Source of the DNA: Actinomycetales bacterium
GTDB taxonomy: Bacteria > Actinomycetota > Actinomycetes > Actinomycetales > JAHECE01
Direction: 5' to 3'
NCBI GenBank assembly: GCA_024641895.1
Contig: JAHECE010000009.1
Location: 1 to 23,993 of the forward strand
DNA: 23,993 nt
In this document: positions 13,721 through 20,615 of the stretch, in pieces
Numbering within the stretch: position 1 is the first letter of the stretch
Layout: every line of letters begins with the position of its first letter
Position numbers and translations under genes: made by a program
Notes under the pieces: generated by a model
What the model was told of the DNA's origin: nothing
Seen by the model: only the letters and a program-made list of their open reading frames with translations
The model's database searches: none

Positions 13721-14416
13721 ATGGGTCTGCAGGTCTGGTGTGGTTCGGACTGGTGGGGGCGTCGTGCGGTCAGGGTGGGCAAGGTGAGCGGCGACGCCGA
13801 GCGATGGTCGGCGTCGCCCGTCGGGGCAACCGGGCCGGTGGCTGAATCGGACATGATCGGGGGCGCGGCTCACCTCCTGGCTGAACGACTTCTGGGTCGG
13901 TGGGGGCGGCCGGCGGGGCGCGGCGCCGTCGGGGGCGATCGCCGGACCGTCGCCCACCTTGCGCGCTTGTCGAGGAGGGACGCTCGCTGGCGGTGCCTGT
14001 GCGAGATCCCGGTCGGGGTGAACGGAACGGCCGTCGACCATCTCGTCATCGGACCGGGGGGCGTGTACACCGTGAGTACGAAGTCCCATCCCGGCAGCCG
14101 GGTGTGGGTTCGCGGCAACGTCTTCCGTGTCGACGGGGTCGCAGTCGCCTACGTCAGCGACAGCCGGCACGAGGCCCTGCGGGCGAGCCGTTGCCTCACC
14201 GAGGCCTGCGGCTTCCCCGTGTCGGCGGCGGGCGTCCTGGTCGTGGAAGGTGCTGAGGAATTCGCGGTGCAGGACGCGCCGTGCGACGTGCACATCGTGA
14301 ACCGACCAGGGCTGCGTTCCTGGCTTCGTCGGCGGGAGGAGATCCTCGACGGACCGACGATCTCAACGGTCTACGACGCTGCCCGACGCTCGGCAACCTG
14401 GACCGCGCTCGCCTGA
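13721..14416 (+). CDS. NERD-domain (nuclease-related) protein
   Basis: Counted from the ATG at 13721 the protein has 231 residues. The NERD core lies in the second half: CEIPVGVNGTAVDHLVIGPG followed by GVYTVSTKSHPGSRVWVRG, then an Ala/Arg helix and a beta strand (VSAAGVLVVEGAEEF). The conserved Asp of VDHLVIG and the Lys of STK match the family's PD-(D/E)xK-like site. The position normally held by Glu (E-x-K) is Ser here. Related actinobacterial proteins often carry N-T-K there, which I recall but have not checked. The start is uncertain: GTG 13784 and ATG 13853 are also in frame, and codons before 13784 are less GC3-rich. A DNA-related role is plausible, but activity is unproven. It appears to be a single gene, ending in a hairpin. 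Confidence 0.75.
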   Translation: MGLQVWCGSDWWGRRAVRVGKVSGDAERWSASPVGATGPVAESDMIGGAAHLLAERLLGRWGRPAGRGAVGGDRRTVAHLARLSRRDARWRCLCEIPVGVNGTAVDHLVIGPGGVYTVSTKSHPGSRVWVRGNVFRVDGVAVAYVSDSRHEALRASRCLTEACGFPVSAAGVLVVEGAEEFAVQDAPCDVHIVNRPGLRSWLRRREEILDGPTISTVYDAARRSATWTALA

Positions 14417-14441
14417 CGCGCCCTGCTCGTGCGAGGGCGCG
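14417..14441 (+). terminator. Hairpin terminator after the NERD gene
   Basis: CGCGCCCT (14417-14424) pairs with AGGGCGCG (14434-14441) around a 9-nt loop. The hairpin starts at the base after the stop codon. No T-tract follows. Confidence 0.6.
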
Positions 14442-14534
14442 AGTGGCGCGTGACCCGCACGGCGATCCGCCGCAGGCGTCCACGCGCAATCATTGGCTGG
14501 CAGATGATCTGGCCTTGATCGGCCGTGCCCGGAG

Positions 14535-14540
14535 TACGTT
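14535..14540 (+). promoter_or_regulatory. Putative -10 element of the pgmB-GH65 operon
   Basis: TACGTT is followed by 6 nt and the ATG at 14547, suggesting a leaderless transcript. TTGATC at 14515-14520 could be a -35 element, but the 14-nt spacer is short. Confidence 0.45.
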
Positions 14541-14546
14541 GGGACG

Positions 14547-15263
14547 ATGGACTGGGACCGGGTCGACGCGGTGCTCTTCGACCTCGACGGCGTGCTCACC
14601 CCGACTGCGGATGTTCACATGGCGGCATGGGACCGCATGTTCTCGAGCTACTTCGAGGCGCGCGACATCCTCCCGCCATACACCGACGCGGACTACTTCG
14701 AACACGTCGACGGGAAGCCTCGCTACGACGGCGTCCGGTCCGCCCTGGCTTCCCGTGGTGTCGTCCTGGCAGAGGGTGACCCGAGCGACGAGCCCGGCTA
14801 CGACACCGTGTGCGCGCTGGGGAACATGAAGAACACGGCTTTCAACGAGGTGCTCCGGGAGACCGGGGTGCAGCCGTACCCCGGCAGCGTGGCCTTTCTC
14901 GACGAGCTCCGGCGTCGCGGCATCTCCGTGGCGGTCGTGTCGAGCTCGCGCAACGCCGTCCCGGTGCTCGAAGCTGCGGGCCTGGCCGACCGTTTCGGCG
15001 TCGTCGTCGACGGTGTGGTCGCTGCTGCGCGGGGCCTGGCGGGGAAACCCTCTCCCGAGACGTTCGCCGACGCGGCTCAGCAGCTCGGCGTTCCCGCCGA
15101 TCGGGCTGTCGTGGTCGAGGACGCCGTCTCCGGTGTCGCTGCGGGGCGGGCCGGGGGGTTCGGTCTCGTCCTCGGGGTGGATCGGGGCGCGGGTGCTGCG
15201 GCGCTCCTCGAGGCAGGTGCGGACATCGTGGTGAACGACCTCTCGGAGCTGGTGACCTCATGA
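14547..15263 (+). CDS. pgmB: Beta-phosphoglucomutase-like HAD hydrolase
   Basis: The 238-residue HAD subfamily I protein has motif I DLDGVL at residues 12-17 (nucleophile Asp12, acid/base Asp14). An alpha-helical cap covers about residues 18-95. Motif II is VVSSSRN, the lysine is in GKPSPETF, and motif IV is VVEDAVSGV. The cap and the KPSPETF/VEDAVSG pattern are typical of beta-phosphoglucomutase, which converts beta-glucose-1-phosphate to glucose-6-phosphate. The gene overlaps the GH65 phosphorylase gene by 4 bp (ATGA at 15260-15263), and that enzyme would supply its substrate. Mycobacteria have the same pair (Rv3400-Rv3401, from memory). A phosphatase activity instead of mutase cannot be excluded from sequence alone, but the context makes mutase much more likely. 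Confidence 0.87.
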   Translation: MDWDRVDAVLFDLDGVLTPTADVHMAAWDRMFSSYFEARDILPPYTDADYFEHVDGKPRYDGVRSALASRGVVLAEGDPSDEPGYDTVCALGNMKNTAFNEVLRETGVQPYPGSVAFLDELRRRGISVAVVSSSRNAVPVLEAAGLADRFGVVVDGVVAAARGLAGKPSPETFADAAQQLGVPADRAVVVEDAVSGVAAGRAGGFGLVLGVDRGAGAAALLEAGADIVVNDLSELVTS

Positions 15264-17779
15264 CGCAGCGACGTCGGGAGCACGGGGCTGCAGGAATGCG
15301 GCCCGGGCGCATGCCCGAGTACCTCGACCGGATGCGCTTCCCGGTCGATCCGTGGCGGCTCACCGAGGCCATCTACAGCGCCGAGGACCTCGGGACCACC
15401 GAGACGCTGTTCGCCGTGGGCAACGGCTATCTCGGTCTTCGCGGCAACGTGGAGGAGGGGCGGGACACCCACAGCCACGGCACGTTCATCAACGGCTTCC
15501 ACGAGACGTGGCCGATCCGGCACGCCGAGGAGGCGTTCGGCTTCGCGAGGGTGGGGCAGACGATCGTCAACGCCCCGGACGCGAAGCTGATGCGGATCTA
15601 TGTCGATGACGAGCCTCTGCTGCTGTCGGTCGCTGACATCGTCTCCTACGAGCGGACGTTGGACTTCGCCGATGGCGTGCTGAGCCGGGACATCCTGTGG
15701 CGCACCCCGTCCGGGAACCGGGTGCACGTCCGCTCCCGGCGGATGGTGTCCTTCACCCACCGTCACCTCGCGATCATGACGCTCGAGGTCACGGTGCTCG
15801 ACGCCGAGGCCCCGGTCGCGGTCTCCTCGCAGATCCTCAACAGGCAGGAGGGGCTGGACGAGTACCGGTCGAAGGCGTCGGCCAAGGGGCTGCCTGATCC
15901 GCGCAAGGCGGAGGCGTTCGACTGGCGTGTTCTCCAACCGGTCTCGCACGGGGAGAAGGACGGGCGTGCGCTGCTCGGTTACCGGTGCACCAACTCGGGG
16001 ATGACCCTGGCGGTCGGGGTCGACCACACGATCGAGACCGAGAACACCTACCAAGAGGTCACCGAGGTCAACGAGGACTTCGCCAAGCACGGCTTCAGGA
16101 TCCACGCGGAGCCCGGCAAGAAGATCACGATCACCAAGGCGGTCAGCTACCACACGTCCCGCGCCGTGCCGGCCCGCGAGCTCGGCAACCGTTGCGAGCG
16201 CACCCTGGACCGTGTCAAGTCCGAGGGGGTCGAGCGGCAGTTCGCGGACCAGCGTGCCTGGCTGTACCACTACTGGGCTCGCTCCGACGTGGTCATCGCG
16301 GGGCAGCCCGGGATGCAGCAGGCCGTGCGGTGGAATCTCTTCCAGCTCGCCCAGGCGGCCGGTCGCGCCGAGGGAAGCGGCATCCCGGCGAAGGGTGTCA
16401 CCGGATCGGGCTACGGCGGGCACTATTTCTGGGACACCGAGATCTACGTCGTCCCGTACTTCGTCTACACGACGCCACTGTTCGCCCGGAACGCGCTGCG
16501 GTTCCGGTACACGATGCTGCCCGCGGCCGCGGAGCGGGCGCGGGACCTGACGCAGGAGGGCGTGCTCTTCCCGTGGCGCACGATCAACGGTGAGGAGGCC
16601 TCGGCCTACTACGCGGCCGGGACGGCGCAGTATCACATCGACGCGGACATCGCCTTCGCGGTGGCGAAGTACGTGAACGCGGCCGGTGATGACGACTTCA
16701 TGGCCAAGGAGGGTGTCGACATCCTCGTCGAGACGGCGCGCCTGTGGGCCGACCTCGGCTTCTGGCGAGGGAACGGGGAGGAGTCGTTCCGGATCCACGG
16801 GGTCACCGGGCCTGACGAGTACACCACGGTGGTGAACGACAACCTCTACACGAACGTCATGGCACGCTTCAACCTGCGTCGGGCGGCCCGCGCCGTCAAG
16901 GACCTCGAGGTGACCCGGCCTCAGGACCATGCGCGGATGGTGGTGCGGCTGGGTCTGCGTCCCGACGAGGTGGCGGAGTGGGTGCGGGCGGCCGAGGCCA
17001 TGGCGATCCCGTACGACGACGCGCTCGGCATCCATCCGCAGGACTCGCAGTTCCACGAGCGGGAGGTGTGGGACCTTCCGAATACCCCGCAGGACAAGCG
17101 CCCGCTCCTCCTGCACTACCACCCGCTGGTCATCTACCGCTTCCAGGTGCTCAAGCAGGCGGACGTGGTGCTCGCCCTCTTCCTCCAGGGGAACCACTTC
17201 ACTCCCGAGGAGAAGAAGGCCGACTTCGACTACTACGATGCCATCACCACGGGTGACTCGACTCTCTCAGGCGTCGTCCAGTCGATCATCGCGGCGGAGG
17301 TGGGCTACCACCAGCTGGCCCTCGACTACTTCTACGACGCCCTCTTCGTGGACCTGGCCGATCTGCACAACAACACGTCCGACGGCGTCCATGTCGCCTC
17401 TGCAGGAGGGGTGTGGAGCGGGCTGGTGTACGGCTTCGGCGGGATGCGGGACTACGCGGGGGATATCACGTTCGACCCGCGTCTGCCCGAGTCGTGGGAG
17501 TCGCTGGCTTTCCGGATCGCGTTGAGCGGCACGCGGGTGCTCGTCACGGTCCGCCAGGAGTCGATCACGTTCGAGATCGAGGTGGGGACCAGCGCGACCG
17601 TCGGCGTTCGCGGCGAGACGGTCGAGATCCCCAACACTGGTCCAGTGACCGTTCCGCTCGAGCACCAGGGCCCCCGGATCGACGGCGAGCCGGAGCCCCG
17701 GGCCCTGCGAGCGACCACCCGCGCTGACGGCACGGTCATCACGGCCTCGGTGCCGCACCACTCCGGCCGGAACCGGTAG
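15260..17779 (+). CDS. GH65 family alpha-glucoside phosphorylase
   Basis: The 839-residue protein fits the glycoside hydrolase family 65 architecture: an N-terminal beta-sandwich (AVGNGYLGLRGNVEEG near residue 55), an (alpha/alpha)6 barrel, and a C-terminal beta domain. The general-acid Glu520 lies in the hallmark HGVTGPDEY motif. The phosphate-binding Ser-rich loop is DSTLSGVVQS, and KQADVVLALFLQGNHF precedes it in the barrel. Such enzymes phosphorolyse maltose, trehalose, kojibiose or nigerose with inversion, giving beta-glucose-1-phosphate plus glucose. Some members act on trehalose-6-phosphate. The substrate cannot be assigned here. The ATG at 15260 is fixed by the 4-bp overlap with pgmB, and the conserved PEYLDRMRFPVDPWRLTE segment starts about 15 residues in. 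Lack of a signal peptide points to cytoplasmic sugar use, possibly of glycogen- or trehalose-derived sugars. Confidence 0.92.
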   Translation: MTQRRREHGAAGMRPGRMPEYLDRMRFPVDPWRLTEAIYSAEDLGTTETLFAVGNGYLGLRGNVEEGRDTHSHGTFINGFHETWPIRHAEEAFGFARVGQTIVNAPDAKLMRIYVDDEPLLLSVADIVSYERTLDFADGVLSRDILWRTPSGNRVHVRSRRMVSFTHRHLAIMTLEVTVLDAEAPVAVSSQILNRQEGLDEYRSKASAKGLPDPRKAEAFDWRVLQPVSHGEKDGRALLGYRCTNSGMTLAVGVDHTIETENTYQEVTEVNEDFAKHGFRIHAEPGKKITITKAVSYHTSRAVPARELGNRCERTLDRVKSEGVERQFADQRAWLYHYWARSDVVIAGQPGMQQAVRWNLFQLAQAAGRAEGSGIPAKGVTGSGYGGHYFWDTEIYVVPYFVYTTPLFARNALRFRYTMLPAAAERARDLTQEGVLFPWRTINGEEASAYYAAGTAQYHIDADIAFAVAKYVNAAGDDDFMAKEGVDILVETARLWADLGFWRGNGEESFRIHGVTGPDEYTTVVNDNLYTNVMARFNLRRAARAVKDLEVTRPQDHARMVVRLGLRPDEVAEWVRAAEAMAIPYDDALGIHPQDSQFHEREVWDLPNTPQDKRPLLLHYHPLVIYRFQVLKQADVVLALFLQGNHFTPEEKKADFDYYDAITTGDSTLSGVVQSIIAAEVGYHQLALDYFYDALFVDLADLHNNTSDGVHVASAGGVWSGLVYGFGGMRDYAGDITFDPRLPESWESLAFRIALSGTRVLVTVRQESITFEIEVGTSATVGVRGETVEIPNTGPVTVPLEHQGPRIDGEPEPRALRATTRADGTVITASVPHHSGRNR

Positions 17780-17787
17780 CCGCGCCC

Positions 17788-17814
17788 GCGCCCGTCCTGC
17801 GACGGACGGGGCGC
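17788..17814 (+). terminator. Hairpin terminator after the GH65 gene
   Basis: GCGCCCGTCC (17788-17797) pairs with GGACGGGGCGC (17804-17814) with one bulged G and a 6-nt loop, 8 bp after the stop codon. The rest of the gap to 17983 shows only GC-rich sequence with no gene that I can support. Confidence 0.6.
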
Positions 17815-17982
17815 CCGCGGTGGTGGTGACGCCTGAGGTTGGCTGGGGTGCGATCTGGCGGCCTCAGCCCGTTCGGGTCCTTGCGCAGTCACGGTCGCCG
17901 GCGGCGAGCCGGTCGCTCGGGCCTTTCTCATGACCCGTGTGCTCGCCTCGAGCGACCGTGAGTGGCGCGACCACCTCGGTGG

Positions 17983-18013
17983 TTGACAGCGACCTCGCGA
18001 CGGCGTGTACTAG
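17983..18013 (+). promoter_or_regulatory. Promoter of the imuA'-imuB-dnaE2 operon
   Basis: A consensus -35 TTGACA (17983-17988) and a -10 TACTAG (18008-18013) are separated by 19 nt; reading GTACTA instead gives 18 nt. Transcription would begin near 18020, inside the LexA box, so LexA binding would block initiation. This is the best conventional promoter in the window. Confidence 0.7.
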
Positions 18014-18018
18014 TCATG

Positions 18019-18034
18019 TCGAACAGGTGTTCGA
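18019..18034. promoter_or_regulatory. LexA binding site (SOS box)
   Basis: TCGAACAGGTGTTCGA is an exact match to the actinobacterial SOS-box consensus TCGAAC-N4-GTTCGA. It lies 25 bp upstream of the imuA' start codon and just downstream of the -10 element. It predicts repression by LexA and induction by DNA damage, as known for mycobacterial imuA'-imuB and dnaE2. Confidence 0.93.
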
Positions 18035-18059
18035 ACAAGGTCGCCGGTTGAGGAGGGGC

Positions 18060-18914
18060 ATGAGCATCGACGTCGCCGCGCGGACTGTGCCCGCCGCGGG
18101 AAGCGGGCAGGACGCTTCTCTCGCCGAGCGGCTGCGGGTCGCCACGCTTGCTCTCGCGCGGGCTGAGGCGGCGACGGGGATGCGGACCGCTCTGTCGCAG
18201 GTCAGGCCGGTGTCGTCGGAGTCGACGGCGGCGCCGCGACACTCGCGGGTGGGGCCGGTAGCCCCACCCGCCGTCGCCGCCTCCCGCACCACGGTCAGCG
18301 ACCGGTATCTGCCTGTGCCGGATGCCCTGGTCCCACTCATCCCGTTCGGCGGGCTGCGTCGAGGAAGCGTGGCGCGGGTCGAGGGATCGGCGTCCCTGCT
18401 CCTCGGGATCGCTGCCGCTGCATGTCGCGAAGGCGCCTGGTGCGCCGTCCTCGGGCTGCCTGATCTCGGGCTCGCCGCGGCGGCGGAGATCGGCCTGCCC
18501 CTGGACCGGATGGCTCTGGTGCCCGAGCCGGGACCAGGTACCTCGACCGTGCTCGCCGCCGCCGTCGACGGGTTCGACGTGATCGTTGTCGGCAACGTGC
18601 CCCATCTCGTCGACCGCGATCGCAGGCAGCTCTCCTCCAGGCTCCGGCATCGAGAGGCCGTCCTGCTCAGCACGGAACCGTGGCCCGGCGCGGAGCTGGT
18701 CCTGTCGGTGACCGAGTCCCGGTGGACCGGCCTCGGGCAGGGGTACGGGGCGTTGCGGGGGCGGGAGCTCGGCGTCCGGGTCGGCGGACGAGGTGCTGCC
18801 GCCGGTCGCGTGGTGCGGGCGTGGTTGCGCTCGCCCGACGGCGTTCATCTCCTGCCGGCGTCCGGCGCCACCCCGGAGCCGGTCATGTCCGTCGCCGGGC
18901 AGCGGGCCGGGTAG
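18060..18914 (+). CDS. imuA: Mutasome accessory protein ImuA' (RecA-like)
   Basis: The 284-residue protein has the layout of actinobacterial ImuA'. A poorly ordered N-terminus of about 80 residues is followed by a RecA-like core: RYLPVPDALVPLIPFGGLRR, GSVARVEGSASLLLGIAAAA, VLGLPDLGLAAAAEIGLPLD, and the strand FDVIVVGNV. The position of the P-loop (VEGSASLLL, residues 107-115) lacks the GKT/S lysine, so ATP hydrolysis is unlikely. In mycobacteria ImuA' binds ImuB and helps recruit DnaE2 to damaged DNA. The ATG at 18060 is chosen for the AGGAGG site at 18051-18056; the upstream frame runs through the LexA box and is not coding. The GTG of imuB follows 3 bp after the stop codon. Without the neighbours it would be hard to name; with them the identity is firm. 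Confidence 0.88.
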   Translation: MSIDVAARTVPAAGSGQDASLAERLRVATLALARAEAATGMRTALSQVRPVSSESTAAPRHSRVGPVAPPAVAASRTTVSDRYLPVPDALVPLIPFGGLRRGSVARVEGSASLLLGIAAAACREGAWCAVLGLPDLGLAAAAEIGLPLDRMALVPEPGPGTSTVLAAAVDGFDVIVVGNVPHLVDRDRRQLSSRLRHREAVLLSTEPWPGAELVLSVTESRWTGLGQGYGALRGRELGVRVGGRGAAAGRVVRAWLRSPDGVHLLPASGATPEPVMSVAGQRAG

Positions 18915-18917
18915 ACC

Positions 18918-20615
18918 GTGGCAGCGCTCGAAGAGACGGCCACCCGCCTGGCAGGCCTCTGGGTCCCCGACTGGGCGGTTGCCGCGGCTGTCGCCGAAGG
19001 AGTCGCCGCAGCCCACCTGCCGGTCGCGGTGCACGACGGCCGGGGGATCGTTGCGGTCTCCGCCCGGGCCCGCCGGGAGGGCGTGCGGCGAGGCATGCGA
19101 CGCCGCAGTGCGCAGGGGGTGTGCCCTGAGCTCGTGCTCGTCGCTGCCGACGAGGGCCGGGACATCCGTGCTTTTGAGCCCCTCGTCCAGGCTGTCGAGA
19201 CGGTCGTCGCGGGTGTCGAGATCGCCCGCCCCGGCATCGTCCTCCTACCTGCTCGTGGGCCGAGCCGCTACGTCGGCTCGGAGGAGTCGCTCGCCGAGCT
19301 GCTCGTCGGTCGGGTGGCCGAAGAGACCGGTGCGGAGTGTCAGGTCGGGATCGCCGACGGCGTCCTTGCGGCTGTCCTCGCGGCCCGCGACAACCAGATC
19401 GTGCCCCGCGGCGCGGCGGCTGCCTTCCTCGCGCCGCGTGACCTGCGGGACCTGCAGTACGTCGTGACCACTCGGGAGGCTCGGGCGCAAACCGATGCCC
19501 TCACCGACCTGCTGCGACGACTCGGCCTACGAACTCTCGGCGCGTTCGCCGCCCTGGCTCACCGGGACGTCGTCGCACGGTTCGGGGCTGCCGGGGTCAA
19601 CGCCCACCGGCTCGCGCAGGGCAGGGACGTCCGGCCGCCGGTGGTGCGCAGGCCCGAGCAGGACGTCATCGTCCGTACGGAGCTCGATCCACCTGCCATG
19701 CGCATCGACGCCGCGGCCTTCGCGGCCCGGCGGCTGGCGGAGCAGCTGCACGAGCGGATGCTGCGGCGCGGGGTGGTCTGTGCCCGGCTGCGTGTCGAAG
19801 CCCGCACCGAGACCGGCCAGGAGCTGATCCGGACCTGGCGCATCGACAGCGCCCTGACCGCCACCGAGCTGACCGATCGGGTCCGCTGGCAGCTCGAGGG
19901 CTGGATCGGTGGCCGCAGCGGAGCGGGCCCCAGCGCCCCGCTCGTCCGCCTCGAGCTGGCAGCCGAGGAGGTCAGCCCGGCGAACGTCGCGCAGGACGGG
20001 TTGTGGGGACAGGCCCGGCGGGGTGAGGTCCAGGCCAGCCGCGCTGCCTTGCGCATTCAAGGCCTGCTCGGAGCCGGCGGCGTGCTCGTCCCGGTCGCGC
20101 AGGGCGGCCGTGACCCCCGGGATCGGGTGCGCCTCGTCGCCTGGGGGGACGAGGCCGTGCCGTTGCGACCGACCGGGGCGCCGTGGCCGGGCCGGATCCC
20201 CCCGCCCCTGCCTGCCACCGTGCCCGCCGATCCCTTCTCTGTCCAGGTACTCGACGATGCCGGTCAGGTGGTGCGGATGGGGGAGCGAGGGCAGCTCACG
20301 GGGCATCCGGCCTGGGTCGTCGGGGTTCCCGGGACGCGGGGCGCACGTTCGGGAGGCGGTGCGCAGGGGACCGGTGCCGCGGCTGCACCGTCGGTGCGGG
20401 TCGAGGCGTGGGCGGGCCCCTGGCCCGTCACGGAACGCTGGTGGTCCGACCAGCCGCGCCGACGCGCCTACCTGCAGGTCGTGCTCGCCGAGGGGCCGGG
20501 GGTGCTCGTCGCCGTCGACACCGGTTCTGCGTCAGCCGTCGATCCCGGCTCGGGCGGCGTCGCAGACTCCGAGGCAGATCCCGCCTCCTGGTGGCTGGAG
20601 GGCATCTATGACTAG
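18918..20615 (+). CDS. imuB: Mutasome scaffold ImuB (Y-family polymerase-like)
   Basis: The 565-residue protein carries Y-family polymerase domains. The palm/fingers begin with LAGLWVPDWAV, the thumb region contains LRRLGLRTLGAFAALAHRDV and AARFGAAGVNAHRLAQGRDV-like segments, and a little-finger-like domain follows. The catalytic SxDE segment is missing: the corresponding strand reads IARPGIVLLPARGPSRYVG, so it cannot work as a polymerase, as known for ImuB. QDGLWG at residues 359-364 matches the position and pattern of the beta-clamp-binding motif of mycobacterial ImuB. The C-terminal part (WAGPWPVTERWW to the end, WWLEGIYD) is the region that contacts DnaE2 and ImuA' in the mycobacterial complex. 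The GTG at 18918 follows imuA' by 3 bp. Its end overlaps dnaE2 by 8 bp, indicating translational coupling. Confidence 0.92.
   Translation: MAALEETATRLAGLWVPDWAVAAAVAEGVAAAHLPVAVHDGRGIVAVSARARREGVRRGMRRRSAQGVCPELVLVAADEGRDIRAFEPLVQAVETVVAGVEIARPGIVLLPARGPSRYVGSEESLAELLVGRVAEETGAECQVGIADGVLAAVLAARDNQIVPRGAAAAFLAPRDLRDLQYVVTTREARAQTDALTDLLRRLGLRTLGAFAALAHRDVVARFGAAGVNAHRLAQGRDVRPPVVRRPEQDVIVRTELDPPAMRIDAAAFAARRLAEQLHERMLRRGVVCARLRVEARTETGQELIRTWRIDSALTATELTDRVRWQLEGWIGGRSGAGPSAPLVRLELAAEEVSPANVAQDGLWGQARRGEVQASRAALRIQGLLGAGGVLVPVAQGGRDPRDRVRLVAWGDEAVPLRPTGAPWPGRIPPPLPATVPADPFSVQVLDDAGQVVRMGERGQLTGHPAWVVGVPGTRGARSGGGAQGTGAAAAPSVRVEAWAGPWPVTERWWSDQPRRRAYLQVVLAEGPGVLVAVDTGSASAVDPGSGGVADSEADPASWWLEGIYD

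Noticed and set aside
15077..17197. Long minus-strand open frame opposite the GH65 gene (706 codons), with similar ones opposite the ABC genes (5313-7523 and 8156-10324)
   Set aside because: They are by-products of high third-position GC on the coding strand. They are rich in Arg, His, Asp and Val with no domain, while the opposite strand encodes complete known families.
17821..17890. Possible second hairpin (CCTGAGG / CCTCAGCC) between the GH65 gene and the imuA' promoter
   Set aside because: The stem is interrupted and the loop long. The hairpin at 17788-17814 is better placed to end the GH65 transcript.
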